This document shows positions 24,486 through 35,267 of a stretch of DNA of 64,000 nucleotides, one piece after another; positions within the stretch are counted from its first letter, which is position 1, and each line of letters begins with the position of its first letter. A program made the translations under genes and the position numbers. Source of the DNA: Lycocorax pyrrhopterus obiensis (taxonomy: Eukaryota; Chordata; Aves; Passeriformes; Paradisaeidae). A model generated the notes under the pieces. That model ran no database searches. It saw only the letters and a list, made by a program, of their open reading frames with translations, and was not told the DNA's origin. Location: the NCBI GenBank assembly GCA_014706295.1, contig JACSVZ010000012.1:14688227-14752226 (forward strand). The letters are read 5' to 3'.

Positions 24486-24545
24486 TCCTTCCTTCCTTCC
24501 TTCCTTCCTTCCTTCCCTCCCTCCCTCCATCCATCCATCCATCCC
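24486..24545 (+). repeat. CTTC/CCTC/CCAT tetranucleotide tract
   Basis: About 60 bp: tcctt repeated, then ccctcc, then ccatccatccatcc. A simple microsatellite with three neighbouring phases. Confidence 0.95.
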
Positions 24546-24864
24546 CTCAGCTCTGAGGATATTTAAGCCTCAGCTGGGGCTCTGCTGAGCTCCTGGCCCT
24601 GTCCTGGGGCTGTGCTTGGTTGCTCTGCCCGGTGAACTGATGGATCTGACCCCTGGAGTCTCCTCCTCACACACCTGTGGGATATTGACCATTTTCTGGC
24701 CATTTTCTGGCCATCAGGAGCCTCCTGATATCTTTGTGAGCTTTCAAAGATGATTTTGAAGATGAAAACGTGTGTGCAGCAAGATCACCAAGATGCTGCA
24801 GGTGCTCAAGATCCTCAGGTGGCTCCAATGGGCCTGTTTGTGACTGGTTTGCCCAGGACAATGG

Positions 24865-25365
24865 TGAGGGGCCTGGAGCATCTCGGTGCCCAGGAAAGGC
24901 TGAGGGAGCTGGGGCTGCTCAGCCTCAGGAGGAGCCCCAGCGGAGAGGGGCCCTCAGCCCTGGGTGTCCCTGTGTGCAGGGAGGGCTCAGGGCAGGGCCC
25001 AGGCTCTGCTCCGTGGGATTCAGCGATGGCACCAGAGCCACGGGCAGGGACTGAGCCCAGGGAGTTCCACCTGGACATGGAATCATTAGGGATGGAAAAG
25101 ACCTCCGAGATCAGTTAGTCCAACCTCTGACCGTTCCCACTAAACCATCGACATGAGGAAGAACTTCCTCCCTGTGCAGTGACCGAGCACTGGCCCAGGC
25201 TGCCCAGAGAGGCTGTGGAGTCTCCGTCCCTGGAGATATTCGAGAGCCATCTGGATGCAATCCTGTGCTCTGGGGGACCCTGCTTGAGCAGGGAGGTGGG
25301 ACCAGATGAGCTCCAGTGGTCTCTTCCAAGCCGAACAATTCTGGAATTCTGTGATCTGGATGCTG
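24865..25365 (+). mobile_element. CR1 LINE fragment(s), sense
   Basis: Begins ggtgaggggcctggagcatc, then caggaaaggctgagggagct and ctgctcagcctcaggaggag. From 25,085 it continues with a gatggaaaagacctccgaga piece and gaggaagaacttcctccctg, gcccagagaggctgtggagt, gagatattcgagagccatct, ggtctcttccaagccg, ending attctggaattctgtgat. The gatggaaaagacctc piece at 25,090 looks like an inverted CR1 tail, so this may be a composite of two insertions. Confidence 0.75.
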
Positions 25366-26120
25366 TGATGTCCTGGCTGACCTGCCTGGCACTGACACCT
25401 GAGAGACTTCAAGGGACAGAGAGAGGGAAGGAGGGAGCAGGGTGGGGTGGAATGGCTGTCCCTGCTCCTCTGCCTCAGCTGGCCATTGTCCCTCAGCTGG
25501 CAGCCACTGCTTGGAGACTGGAGAGTGCTTTTGGCTTGTGCCTCACAGGAACTCGTGGGGCTCTGGAGCCCTTAACACCCACCAGCTGCAGTTCCAGCTC
25601 TGCGGGGTGACTCTGGGTATGGGGCTCCTCCTTTCCAGAGCTCTTGCAGAAGATCCTGAGCTGCTGGTGGCTGATTCCCTCTCACAGCACTGGCCAGCGA
25701 ATGTCTCCCTGAGGGCTGTGGAGCAGCAGGAACAAGTGGCTCCCAGGAATGGTGGGAAAGCTGGGCAGGGACTCGGAGCCGGATGCGTCGTCCTGCAGGG
25801 AGGTCACTGAGACAAACGGGACCGTTGTGCTGGTCCCAGTCTCTTACCCCAGGCCTGTCCTTCCCCCCAGGATCCGGCCTCCTTGGGAAGCCTGGAAGCC
25901 AGGATGGAGTTCGGCTCCTGACAGAGAATCCTGGGCTGCTTCAACCCTGCTGCCAGCCAGAGTGCCCTGGGGTCCTGCAGAGCTGCTCCCTCCCCCACAG
26001 GGGGATATCCAAACACATGGATGTGACTGAGGTGCTGTGGAGCAAACTGAAGACCCCTGAGAAGCTCCTGACCACTAAACTACCACAGTCCATCCATCCT
26101 GAGCTGCTGGGCTCCCACAC

Positions 26121-26456
26121 AGCCATGGCCAGGCTCGATGTCCATCCCACAGCCATGGCCAGGCTCGATGTCCATCCCACAGCCTCACCAGGCTCGATGT
26201 CCATCCCACAGCCACGGCCAGGCTCGATGTCCATCCCACAGCCTCACCAGGCTCGATGTCCATCCCACAGCCATGGCCAGGCTCGATGTCCATCCCACAG
26301 CCTCAGCCAGGCTCGATGTCCATCCCACAGTCTCAGCCAGGCTCGATGTCCATCCCACAGCCTCAGCCAGGCTCGATGTCCATCCCACAGCCACAGCCAA
26401 GCTCGATGTCCATCCCACAGCCTCACCAGGCTCGATGTCCAGCCCACGGCCTCCAG
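26121..26456 (+). repeat. Minisatellite, about 11 copies of a 27-30 bp unit
   Basis: Unit catggccaggctcgatgtcc plus atcccacagc, with ccatggcc, cctcacc, cctcagcc or ccacagcc as the variable left part. The ctcgatgtccatcccacag core is nearly invariant. All six frames are partly open across it; no gene is inferred. Confidence 0.95.
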
Positions 26457-27995
26457 CCAGCACAGCTGGCAGCCTCCAAATATTGGAGTCCCCCTGGCCC
26501 TGAAGCCAAGCCAGTTGTCTGGGCAGCCTGGGGGGCAGCCAGCCAGCCCTGGCACATGCCAGTTATCCTGGCCAGCCTTGTGGGGCAGACGTGACCCAGG
26601 AGCTCTGCAGAACCAGCCACGCTCACGGGGTAAAGGGGGACTTTGGAACTAGACCTTGGTCCTTGGGAAAGGCTCCTGGCACTTCTCCTCAAACCAGGCC
26701 CGTCCCTCGAGTGGCTGCAGACATGGAGCGAGGCCAGCAGAGGCTGAGGGAGCTGGACCTTCCTCGGGCTGGAGGGGATGGAGGGAATCTAAATCACTGT
26801 CTGGGATTATGGGATCTGGGAGCGGAGGGAGGAAATGGTGAGGCTTCAGCCAGGGAAGGGCTGATGGGCTCCTGTCCAGGAGGGTGGTGTAGCCCCAGGA
26901 GAGGCACCCCAGGCCAGCTGCAGGGTTTGCCCACTTGAAATGGTCCCCAGTTACCCACCCCTACTCCATGACTGGGGGTAGCTCCACTCCAGGGCACCTC
27001 TGGCCATCCCTTATAAACTGGCTTTGCTTCATCGTGGCTCCAGCCCCGGGGGCACTCAGGTGTCCCAAATTCCTCTGCCTGCCTTCGTGCCAGGGCTGGG
27101 GTGAGGGAATCACTTGTGAATCCCCGTGCCCCGAAGCAGTGCAAGGGGTGAGGCCGGGCCCCAGGCTCACCTGCAGCCTTTCCCCCAAGTTCCCTTCCCC
27201 ATGCTGTGTCTTCAGGGCTACAAGGTGATTAACATCCCCTTTAAGCGTGTTCCAGCCATGTTCTGCATGCCTTTAAGCCCCCGGGGTGTTACACATGGCT
27301 TACAAGTTGGGCTCCATTAGCGCTCGATTCGCTGTTTATTAAAACCTCGATTAATCTTGTATTAATGCTCTTCAAATGCGACTTTTCTGGAGGTGCAGCA
27401 GCCTCTGAGACGAGGAGCTAAGCTTCTCCCCAGCCCTGTGCCACTGCTGTCAGTGAGGAATTAGCTCGGGATCTCTCCAGGCTCAGAGCTGAGGGGTTGG
27501 GAGGCTGCAGAGAGCAAGAGCTGCCCGTGAGGATGCTCCAATTAATTGGGGTAACACCAGCCCAGAGACACCCCTGGCTCTGCTGCCCCCAAATCTGGGG
27601 CAACTGTGGGAGCAGGGTCCGTGATCTGGGAGCCCGCTGCCCACTTCATCCCTCCCAGAGAGGACAGGAGGGTTTGGGGGCAGCCTGGAGGATGCTCTGC
27701 TCGCCGGGACCCCACAAATCCAGAGCAGGTGCAAGGGTTTGGATTGGGAAGATCCACATCTGAAAAGCAGGAATCTCTCCTGCCCCTGCCCTGGCAGCCC
27801 TGTGGCTCTGGGAGGGCTGTGAAGGAAGGGCTGGGTCAGGAGGAGCGTGGCCCAGCCCTCAGAGCCAGCAGGAATAGCACCTTGTGCTCCTGCCTGGGTT
27901 TGGGATGCTTCCTGTGCCAGATCCAGAGCCATGTCCGGGCGAGGCGGTGATGGGATGGAGGAGATCGCCCATCCCTGCCAAGCTGGGATGCTGCA

Positions 27996-28009
27996 GTTGC
28001 CATGGCAAC
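27996..28009. promoter_or_regulatory. RFX X-box palindrome
   Basis: GTTGCCATGGCAAC is a perfect 14 bp inverted repeat and a full match to the X-box consensus GTNRCC-N(0-3)-RGYAAC bound by RFX transcription factors, which switch on ciliary genes. No transcription start is evident beside it, so its role is unknown; the nearest genes are the NDK-like gene (9 kb left) and the SBK1 3' end (2.7 kb right). Confidence 0.5.
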
Positions 28010-28831
28010 GTGGGAGGCCTGCGAGCTGGAGCCCATAACCCACCCCTTTGGGAGGTGGGGGTGTTCAGGGCTGGGGGTGCTCCCCATCCCCCCCCAGGCT
28101 CTGGCACCCCAAAATTGCCATCAATCCCCTCCTCCCAAAGCTGACACCCCACCCATCCTTCAGCTAAAAGCCCCTGCTGGAAACACTGCCTTTTCCATGG
28201 GGAAAAACCGCCTTCGGGTGAAAAACTGTGTCCAAACCCATTACAGGGAGCACAGGGCCAAGTGGGAGATGCCGGCAGAGATTCCTGCTCAGCTTCCTGC
28301 TTCCCTCTGCCCCGTGCCGAGATTCCCCGGCTGGCTGAGGCTGCAGCCAAGGCAGCCAACACCTGGCAGGGTCTGGCCATGAGCTGTTCCCTGTGGGATG
28401 CTCGCAGGGCTCTTTCCAGCAGGCACGGATGGTCCTGGGAGCTGTGGTGGGATGGGGCTGGAGGTGCAGCCAGCTCTGCCCTCCCTCTTCCCACAGGTGG
28501 CTGGATTGTCACACAAGGTCACCTCTCCCTCCAGCCGCCAGCCACGGGCCGGCTGAGCCTCCCCACGCGGCACAGGCTGGGTTTTTCCCCACCTCGGGAC
28601 AGTCTTTGCTGTCTGTCTCCAGCAGCTCATTCCCGCTGGGGCCCTCGGCCGCTGCCAGGCCTTGACTGACATCTGTCCGTCATCCCTGGCAGCTGGAATC
28701 GCAGACAGCACGGGCTCCCCGCGGGAAGGACAGGCAGGGACGAGCCCGAGCTGCGTGCCCTCCGTGGGCAGCCTGCTGCCACCAGAAAGAGCATCAGGAT
28801 GCTGCCGTCCCTGCTGCCGCTGCTCCCGTTC

Positions 28832-28878
28832 CTGCCGCATTCCCGCATTCCCGCATTCCCGCATTCCCGCATTCCCGC
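28832..28878 (+). repeat. Short tandem repeat GCATTCCCG
   Basis: About five copies of the 9 bp unit gcattcccg, at the left edge of a CpG-rich patch (28,870-29,090). Confidence 0.9.
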
Positions 28879-30429
28879 TCGGGCGCCCGCCCGGTTCCGC
28901 CGGGGCGCCGGGTGGCACATGAGTCACACTTCCTCCCGACGCCCATTCCAGCGCCGTGCCGCCGCTATTTTTGGAAGTTCTTGAAAGCGGATCAGCCCCA
29001 GAAGCGCAGTTAATGGATGCTCCCCACGCCGGGCTGGCGTCCCCCCGTGTCCCCGAGCCGGGCTGGGGAAGCCCCCGGCAGCGCGGACCCTGCACTGCCC
29101 TCCCTGTTTGGGATGCGTGGGAACTCCCTCCTCATCCCACGGCCCCTCCTGAGTCAGCAGGGAGCTGAAGCACCGTCCTAGTGGCAAAATATTCCCTTTT
29201 AAAGGGCTTGTTTGCAATTGGGGTGGGACTTCGTGTGATGCCAGCCTGGCGTTGATCATTGTGCTCCCAACGAGAGGATCATTCCCAGTTATTTTTACTC
29301 CCAACCCCCAGTGTTTTAGCTGGGGCTGCAGTGCCTCACAAAGCGTCTCTGAGGAAAACCGGGCACAATCCAGCTCCGGAATCGAGGGGTGGATGAAATC
29401 CGAGGCGAGATCAGCAGCTGTGTGTCACAGCCAGGCCTTCCTGGCCTTCCCAGCTCGGAAGGATCTGGCTTTACAGGATGCTGCACCCACACCCACACCA
29501 TTCTACACCTGCCACCCCATCCCTCTTCCCTCCGCTCCTCCGGGATCTGTCCGAATCGAGGATTATTTTCCTTTCAGAGCAGTGATTGTGTTGCTCATCC
29601 TTCGCTCGGGGACTGCCCAAGGTCAGCGGCCGTGACCCCGGAATGTCCGGCCGCCTTCCCGGCGAAACCGGGGAGCAATCTCGGAGGGGAGGCCGGGAGG
29701 TTGCAGCTTTGCCGGGCAGGTGGTGGCTTGGCAAACTTCAGCTACGTTTTTTGGGGCTGAAGCTTTTGCCTGGAGACGAGCAGCTCCTGCCCTGCCGGCG
29801 CTGCCGGGCTCGCAGCATCCCGACCTTGCCGGGATAAAATTAGCCCCGCTTCACTTTGGATTAAAGGCAGCTCCGCTGGAGCCGCGCGAGCGCTTCGGCT
29901 CGGAGACGTCAAATGGCAGCGTTCTCTTTTTTGTCTGGATCGGGGAGGGGAGGGTCCTGCCAGCCAGCGCCTGGTGACAATGACATTGATTTCCTAGACC
30001 TCTCGGCGTGGCCAAATCTGTATTTTTAGCTGGGGAAGAGAAAAATACGAATCACGTGTCAGAGCAATGCTTTCCCTGCCCTGGTGGGAGGGAAGGAGCC
30101 GGGAGCCGTCGCTGCCGGAGCAGGGGATGAACAGGAGTCGCTGCCCTGTCCCCGCAGCGGGGCTGGGGATGCACCAAGGAGCCGCTGCTGCACTGCCCGG
30201 GCTCCATCCCTGGCGCTGCCCCCAGCCGTGCCCCACACAGCTCTGGCCCGGGCGCCCTGAGCCTCCTGCCGTGGGGTCCCGTGGCAGGGACAGGTGGGAC
30301 CCCCACTCCCAAAGGGTCCCATCCATCCCCTCCACATCCCCTGTGGCCATTTATCTTCCGGGGCAGGGGCTGCCTTCATCTCTGCTTCCCTGCCACCGCC
30401 TCCTCCTCCTCGCTCTCCCCCACCCTGTT

Positions 30430-30535
30430 CTCATTTCCCCAAGAAGACTTTAATGAAATCTGCCCTTAATTAAATCCACATTCATTTGCATAATTACCAG
30501 GAAATTGAAATTAGCCCGTGGACGTGGCTGGAATA
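30430..30535. other. AT-rich island, possible conserved non-coding element
   Basis: gactttaatgaaatctgccc, ttaattaaatccacattcat, ATTTGCAT (POU octamer, 30,484-30,491), ataattacc (homeodomain-type). It stands out as AT-rich, non-repetitive DNA in GC-rich surroundings, 200-300 bases past the SBK1 polyA signal. Conservation cannot be judged from one sequence. Confidence 0.3.
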
Positions 30536-30739
30536 CATTTGGCATCAGGCAGCCCTGGCTGTTCGGAGGGGGCTGCACCGAGGGCCGCACCGAGGGCCGC
30601 TGGGTGCCCCCCACCCATGGGTGCTGCCAAGGGTGCTGCTCCCCACATCCCTTCCCTCCCTTCCCGGGTGGCCGTGGTGGCAGGGTGGAAGTGGAGGCAC
30701 AGCCACTCCTGAGCCACGGCAGGGCAGAGGCCGTGCCCT

Positions 30740-32661
30740 CCACCCCCGCACATTTCCTTTATTTAATAAAAAAAAGTCTTCACCGCCATTGAGAAATTTT
30801 TTGTTGCTTTTATAACTATGTATTTTGACATTTTTTATGGTTTCAGTTGTGGTTTTTTTTAATCCTTTTCAACAGTGACAAACTGAGGTAACGTCTGTGA
30901 CACTACAGCCTCTCCTACAGGAAGAAGGTCCGAAACCCGACAGCTGAGGGAACTGGAAATAAAAACCTGACAACCTACAGACACAGCAACCTCGACGGGG
31001 ACAGAAATCACACCGGGCACCCCCTGGGACACACCCCGGGCGGTGCCACCAAGCCCTCCCAGAGAGGTGCCACCGAGCCCTCCCGGGGCGGCCGGGATCC
31101 CTTATCTACATTATTGCACGAAAGATCGAGGACATCGAGGGACCTAAGGCAAAAAGGAGTAAAACCGGTGCCTAGCTCTCTACGTGGGGCAATGCTACGT
31201 CTAACGCCGGGCCCGGGGGGTGCCAGGGACGGGGGCACGGCGGGGGCGGGGGCGGCCCCTGCTCTGTAAACTGCTGCTGCTGCTGCTGCTGGAAAGCGTT
31301 ATAGCCCTTTGTGGGGAATTGGGGCACCGGGGCGGCCCCACGGCACCCACCCCATGGGAGGGAAGCCCGAACCACAGCAGGGTGCTCCTGCCTTGGGGTG
31401 CCCCCACAGCCTCCCCACCGCGGAGGTGGGGTGAGCTGCCCGCTCTGCTGGGTGCCCAAATCCAGGAGGGAAGGTGTGACCTCCACACACACCCCAGGAC
31501 CTTGTCGCTAAGGGGCCACCAGTGGCTCCTGCCACCACGCCCTGCCTCGCTGCAGCCAGCCCCGGCAGGGTCTGTCCCGCTGCCTCTTCCCCGCCAGCCC
31601 CAGGGGAGGGTGACAGGTTTGGGGAAGGGGTGACAGCAAGGAGGGGTGATGGGGACAGCACAGGGGAGCAGGCGGGCCCGCGGGAGGCCACTCGGGGCCC
31701 CCTCCCCTGCTCCCGGGGTGTGCAGGCCAGCCTGGGGGGCACCGCCGCCACCTCTTCCAGTCCCTGGGTACAAAGAGTCTGCAGAGGGGACACGGGGACG
31801 CCAGCACGGCAGAGCCAGCCCGGCCCCGAGCATCCAACCTGCAGGGTGGCCGGCACCGCGCCCACGGAGCGCAGCCCGGAGCGCAGCTCCGGCCAGAGGG
31901 GACCCATCCCTCCCGCAGGGCCTGAGCCGTGTGGGGCAGGGCAGGGGGACGGGGGCTGCCGGTGGCAGTGGCTGGGACACACAGAGACACACAGACAGGG
32001 ACACTTGCTACATCAATGGCTGCCAGCACCTCCCACGGCAGGGAGGCAGCCGGGGCTGCCGGGGGTCCGGGAGGCTGCCGGCTCCCTGTCACCAGCCCGG
32101 CGCCCGCCTCCCCATCCCCTCCCAGTCCCCAGCAGTGCGGCAGGGACCAGCTGAAGAGGGCAAATCACCACCCACCCAAACCTCCCCAAAGGCCTCCTCC
32201 ACGGTGCAGAGTCATCGGCCTTCCCGCTCCCCGGACAGGGGTCGAGCACGGGGTGGGGGCAGAGCCAGTGGGCCACCCACTACCCACTGTCCCTGCCTCT
32301 TCCTCCCCGTACTGGGAGACACCTCCCCTTGCCACCCTGGGGGGAGCCTTGGAGGGGGCAGCACAGCCATAGCAGGGCTGTGGGTGCCCCCAGCCTCCCC
32401 AGCAGCGAGCGGTGCCCTCGGCTGGGCTCCGGCCTCTGGCCTCGCCCAGGCGGCACGGGGGGATCGGCATCCTCGGCGCTACGGAGCGCAACCAGTTCTG
32501 TCCTTTTCCTCTTCCATTGTGTTTCTTTTCCTTTTTTTTTTTTTTCCTTTGGGAGCCCCAGAGCCCGGTCCCGGCTCGTGCCACCACCGCGATGTGCTCC
32601 CCCCATCCCTGTCCCCGGGGCGGGGGGACGGGGCGGGTCGCGCAGCCGCCACACGCCGCCG
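30740..32661 (-). other. SBK1: SBK1 3' UTR with polyA signal
   Basis: From the SBK1 stop to the first good signal: the - strand has AATAAA at 30,763-30,758 (tttatt on +), with cleavage expected near 30,740. That gives a 1.9 kb UTR. It carries a (CAG)7 run in the mRNA sense (31,271-31,291), an A-run (the T-tract at about 32,529-32,547 on +) and an AU-rich final 250 bases (30,765-31,010). Several + strand open frames over this part are antisense shadows. Confidence 0.7.
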
Positions 32662-33444
32662 TCACACGCAGATCTCTATTGCTGTGGCCAGGACCATCTG
32701 CCCCTTGCCCTTGTCCTGCCGTCCGTCTGTCCTGCTCGCCGTGCCCGGGGCGGCTGCGCCGGGCTCGGGGCCGCGCGCTCCGCTCCCCTCGGTCAGGACG
32801 GTCCTCTTGAGCGGGGCGGGGGTGCAGGAGCCCGTGGCCTCGTGGCAGTGGGGGCCGGCCGGGAGCTTGTCCCTGGCGTGCTTGCGGGAGCGGTACGAGG
32901 GCCGGCACCGCACCTCGGCCATGAGGTCGCACTTGATGAAGTAGAAAACCTCCTTGACGGGGCAGCGCTTCTCGGGGTCGAGGGCCAGCAGGCGCTGGAA
33001 CATGCGCAGGGCGCTGTCCGTGAAGCGCCGCCACTGCGAGGGCAGCCCCGCCAGCCGCCCCTTCTGCCACCGCACGAACTCCTCGAAGAAGGCGTCGGAC
33101 GCCACCGCCGCCTCCCAGGGGAAGTTCCCGGTGAGGACGCAGAAGATGAGCACCCCGAAAGCCCAGACGTCGATGCTGGTGTCCACGGCGAAGCCCTCGG
33201 CCCGGCCGGCCTGGCACACCTCGGGCGCCGTGTAGGGGATGGTGCCGCTGATGCGCTTGACCCGGCAGCCCACCTTGCGGGTCATGCCGAAGTCGGCCAG
33301 TTTGACGCGGCGGCAGTCGCGGTCGAAGAGCAGCACGTTCTCCGGCTTGATGTCCCGGTGCACCAGGCTCTTGCTGTGCATGTAGTCGAGGGCCAGGCCC
33401 AGCTGCTGCACGCAGCGCTTCACCAGCTCCTCGGGGAGCCCCAC
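32662..33444 (-). CDS. SBK1: SBK1 coding exon 3 (terminal)
   Basis: Acceptor CCGCAG then V134-G-L-P-E-E. 260 codons and tga at 32664-32662. Contains the catalytic loop, DFG, APE, the C-lobe ([31 protein letters not shown]) and a tail of about 70 residues. Very GC-rich third positions, as usual for avian microchromosome-type genes. Confidence 0.97.
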   Translation of the reverse strand: MGLPEELVKRCVQQLGLALDYMHSKSLVHRDIKPENVLLFDRDCRRVKLADFGMTRKVGCRVKRISGTIPYTAPEVCQAGRAEGFAVDTSIDVWAFGVLIFCVLTGNFPWEAAVASDAFFEEFVRWQKGRLAGLPSQWRRFTDSALRMFQRLLALDPEKRCPVKEVFYFIKCDLMAEVRCRPSYRSRKHARDKLPAGPHCHEATGSCTPAPLKRTVLTEGSGARGPEPGAAAPGTASRTDGRQDKGKGQMVLATAIEICV

Positions 33445-34492
33445 CTGCGGGGGGGACACGGCGTCAGCCACCCGCCACCGAGCCCCGTGGGGTCCCACCC
33501 AGCCTGGGCACCCACATCTCTGTGGCCCCATGGTCATGGGTGCTTTTATCTGGGTGACCTGAGGCAGGGGATGGTGGTGGGTCCTGGGCCACCCAAGGGA
33601 TAGGGAGTGGGTCTCAGGCTCCCCATAGGCTGGTTTGGGTGGGAAGGGACCTTAAGGATCATCCAGTTCCACCCTCTGCCATGGGCAGGGACACCTTCCA
33701 TTGTCCCAGGATGCTCCAAGCCCCGTCCAGCCTGGCCCTGGACACTTCCAGGAATGGGGCAGCCACAGCTTCCCCAGGACAAGGGTGATGGCTCTCAGGC
33801 CATCCTAGGGATAGGTGATGGATCTTAGGCCACCCAGGGGATGGGTGATGGGTCCCACACTTGTTTGCAGGTGCTTGTGGTCAAGCCCAGCCCAGACAGG
33901 GGTGCCCAGTCCCTGCACCTGTTCCCCCTCCCACAGGGGCATTTTTGCTCAGCACCCCCTGAGCCCCACATCCCACAAAGGCTCCCACGGGAGGTGCCGG
34001 GGGTCCCACCTGAGGCGGGATGATGTCGAAGAGGTCCCCGCCGGGGGCGTACTCCTGAGCGAAGACGTAGCAGTCCTCGGTCTCGAAGACCACGTCGAAG
34101 ACCTTGATGATGAAGGGGCTGGAGGAGAGCGTGTTGGTGATGCTGAATTCCCGCAGGAAGTTCTTCAGCTTCGTCTTGCTCTTGTTGACGAACTTCAGGG
34201 CCATCTTGGTGCCTGCAGACGGCAGGGGACAGGAGTGAGCCCTCAGCTGGGACACACTGGGCACTCCGCTCCCAGCACACGCCCCGTTCCACTCACCTGT
34301 GCTTTTGTGGGACACCAGGTCCACCTTGCCATAGGTGCCCTTGCCAAGCTCGCGGATGAGGTCATAGTGCTTGGTGATGTCGGTGCCCGAGAGGGTGCGG
34401 ATGGCCAGGGACTGCATGTCCTCGGTGATGAGGGGCACCCCGCAGCAGCCCAGCTTGCGCGACGGCTCCTGCTCAATCGAGCCCGCGCTCAT
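32662..34492 (-). CDS. SBK1: SH3-binding domain kinase 1 (SBK1), complete, 3 coding exons
   Basis: Joined exons 34492-34297, 34212-34010 and 33444-32662 give 393 residues from M-S-A-G-S-I-E-Q-E to the C-terminal A-T-A-I-E-I-C-V, with matching splice phases. Cytoplasmic Ser/Thr kinase of the NKF/SBK family, best known from brain; substrates are poorly known. Visible kinase parts: Gly-loop GKGTYG (50-55), VAIK-type Lys72 (MALK), helix-C Glu87, hinge QEYAPGGDL (118-126), HRD 162-164 with IKPEN, DFG 184-186, activation segment [17 protein letters not shown] with APE 206-208, and [17 protein letters not shown]. All catalytic residues are present, so it should be active. The C-terminal tail keeps [12 protein letters not shown] and the last residues seen in mammals but lacks the long Pro-Val run, as far as I recall the 424-residue human protein. 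Start chosen at 34492: it begins the SBK1-like N-terminus and lies 8 bases inside the exon. Confidence 0.97.
33625..33785 (-). mobile_element. CR1 LINE 3' end, antisense (in SBK1 intron)
   Basis: On +: ggtttgggtgggaagggacc, ggatcatccagttccaccct, ccatgggcagggacaccttc, gatgctccaagccccgtcca, gggcagccacagcttcccc. It lies in the intron between coding exons 2 and 3, in the same direction as SBK1 transcription. Confidence 0.88.
34010..34212 (-). CDS. SBK1: SBK1 coding exon 2
   Basis: Acceptor TCTGCAG then GC completes Gly66; 67 further codons to P-P-Q133; donor GTGGGA from 34009. Carries the catalytic Lys in [18 protein letters not shown], the helix-C Glu in FLREFSIT, and the hinge. Flanking introns are short: 84 bases before it and 565 after it. 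Confidence 0.95.
34297..34492 (-). CDS. SBK1: SBK1 coding exon 1
   Basis: ATG at 34492-34490. The exon acceptor cttgcag lies just upstream (AG at 34502-34501), leaving only 8 untranslated bases in this exon. It codes 65 residues plus the first base of Gly66 and ends at donor GTGAGT (34296-34291). Contains [14 protein letters not shown] and the Gly-rich loop [13 protein letters not shown]. Confidence 0.95.
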
Positions 34493-34550
34493 GGTTGCGC
34501 TGCAAGGCAGAGGTGGCACTGCTTCCGTGGGGGCTGCAGAGCCATTGTGT

Positions 34551-34688
34551 CCTGTCCCATCCCATCCCACCCCATCCCATCCCGTTCCATCCCATCCCAT
34601 CCCATCCCATCCCATCCCATCCCATCCCATCCCATCCCATCCCATCCCATCCCATCCCATCCCGTTCCATCCCATCCCGTCCTGTCCC
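34551..34688 (-). repeat. CCCAT pentanucleotide array in SBK1 intron 1
   Basis: About 27 copies of catcc on + (ggatg in the mRNA sense) with a few cgttc and cctgt variants. It ends only about 50 bases from the acceptor of SBK1 coding exon 1, so it sits in the zone of branch point and polypyrimidine tract. Frames through it ([17 protein letters not shown]) are artefacts. Confidence 0.97.
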
Positions 34689-35267
34689 TTCCCCAGGGCT
34701 GCAGCCACGGCTCCTTGCAAAGTGGGATTGGGCTGCCAGGCTGGTGCTGAGCAGCCCCCCCTGGGTGCCACCCCTCTGTCCCCAGGGGCCACCAGCCCAG
34801 TGGCTCTGCAGGGGATGCTCCAGCCTCCGTGGGGGCTGCAGCTGTGTGGAAGTTTGGGGGCAAAGGGAGGGCTCCGGGCATGGCAAAGACAGGGACAGGA
34901 AGATGGGACAGGGACACACACAAGGACACATATGGACACACACAGGGACACACATGGACACATTTTCTTGGGCCTGGTGTGTTCAAAGCCACCGTGCAGG
35001 ACAGGATCTAAGGCCCTTTGGGGCTCCCCTCTGCTGCTGTGGTCCCCACTGGGGACCCCAAGGCCCAGCCCTGTCCGCTCCAATACCGAACCCCTCTGGA
35101 GCTGAGCCTCTCATCAGCCAGTGGCGCTCCAGAGCAGAGCCAGGGCCATGCCACAGGCACCAAGGGGGATCCAATGTCTGCAGCAAATCCCTCCCTCGTA
35201 CCTCTCCAACCACCCACCAGCACCAACTCCTGGCCTTCCCCGGCCAGGGTGCCAGGCACTGTGGTGT

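Larger units (their letters stand above)
19091..30740. other. Intergenic region between convergent genes
   Basis: No supported exon between the end of the NDK-like gene (+) and the polyA site of SBK1 (-). Holds six CR1 fragments, a (CTTCC)n tract, a 30 bp minisatellite, a GCATTCCCG short repeat, an RFX X-box at 27,996 and AT-rich islands near 22,220-22,560, 27,300-27,395 and 30,430-30,535. GC content rises towards SBK1. Frames of 100-290 codons here run antisense to repeats or in GC-rich DNA without splice or start context. Confidence 0.6.

Noticed and set aside
31646..33603. + strand frames of over 400 codons
   Set aside because: They are antisense to the SBK1 3' UTR and kinase exons; GC-rich coding DNA leaves the opposite strand open.
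33881..35083. A 400-codon - strand frame over SBK1 exons 1 and 2
   Set aside because: It reads through both introns and the CCCAT array. The intron positions have consensus donors and acceptors, and the spliced product matches SBK1.
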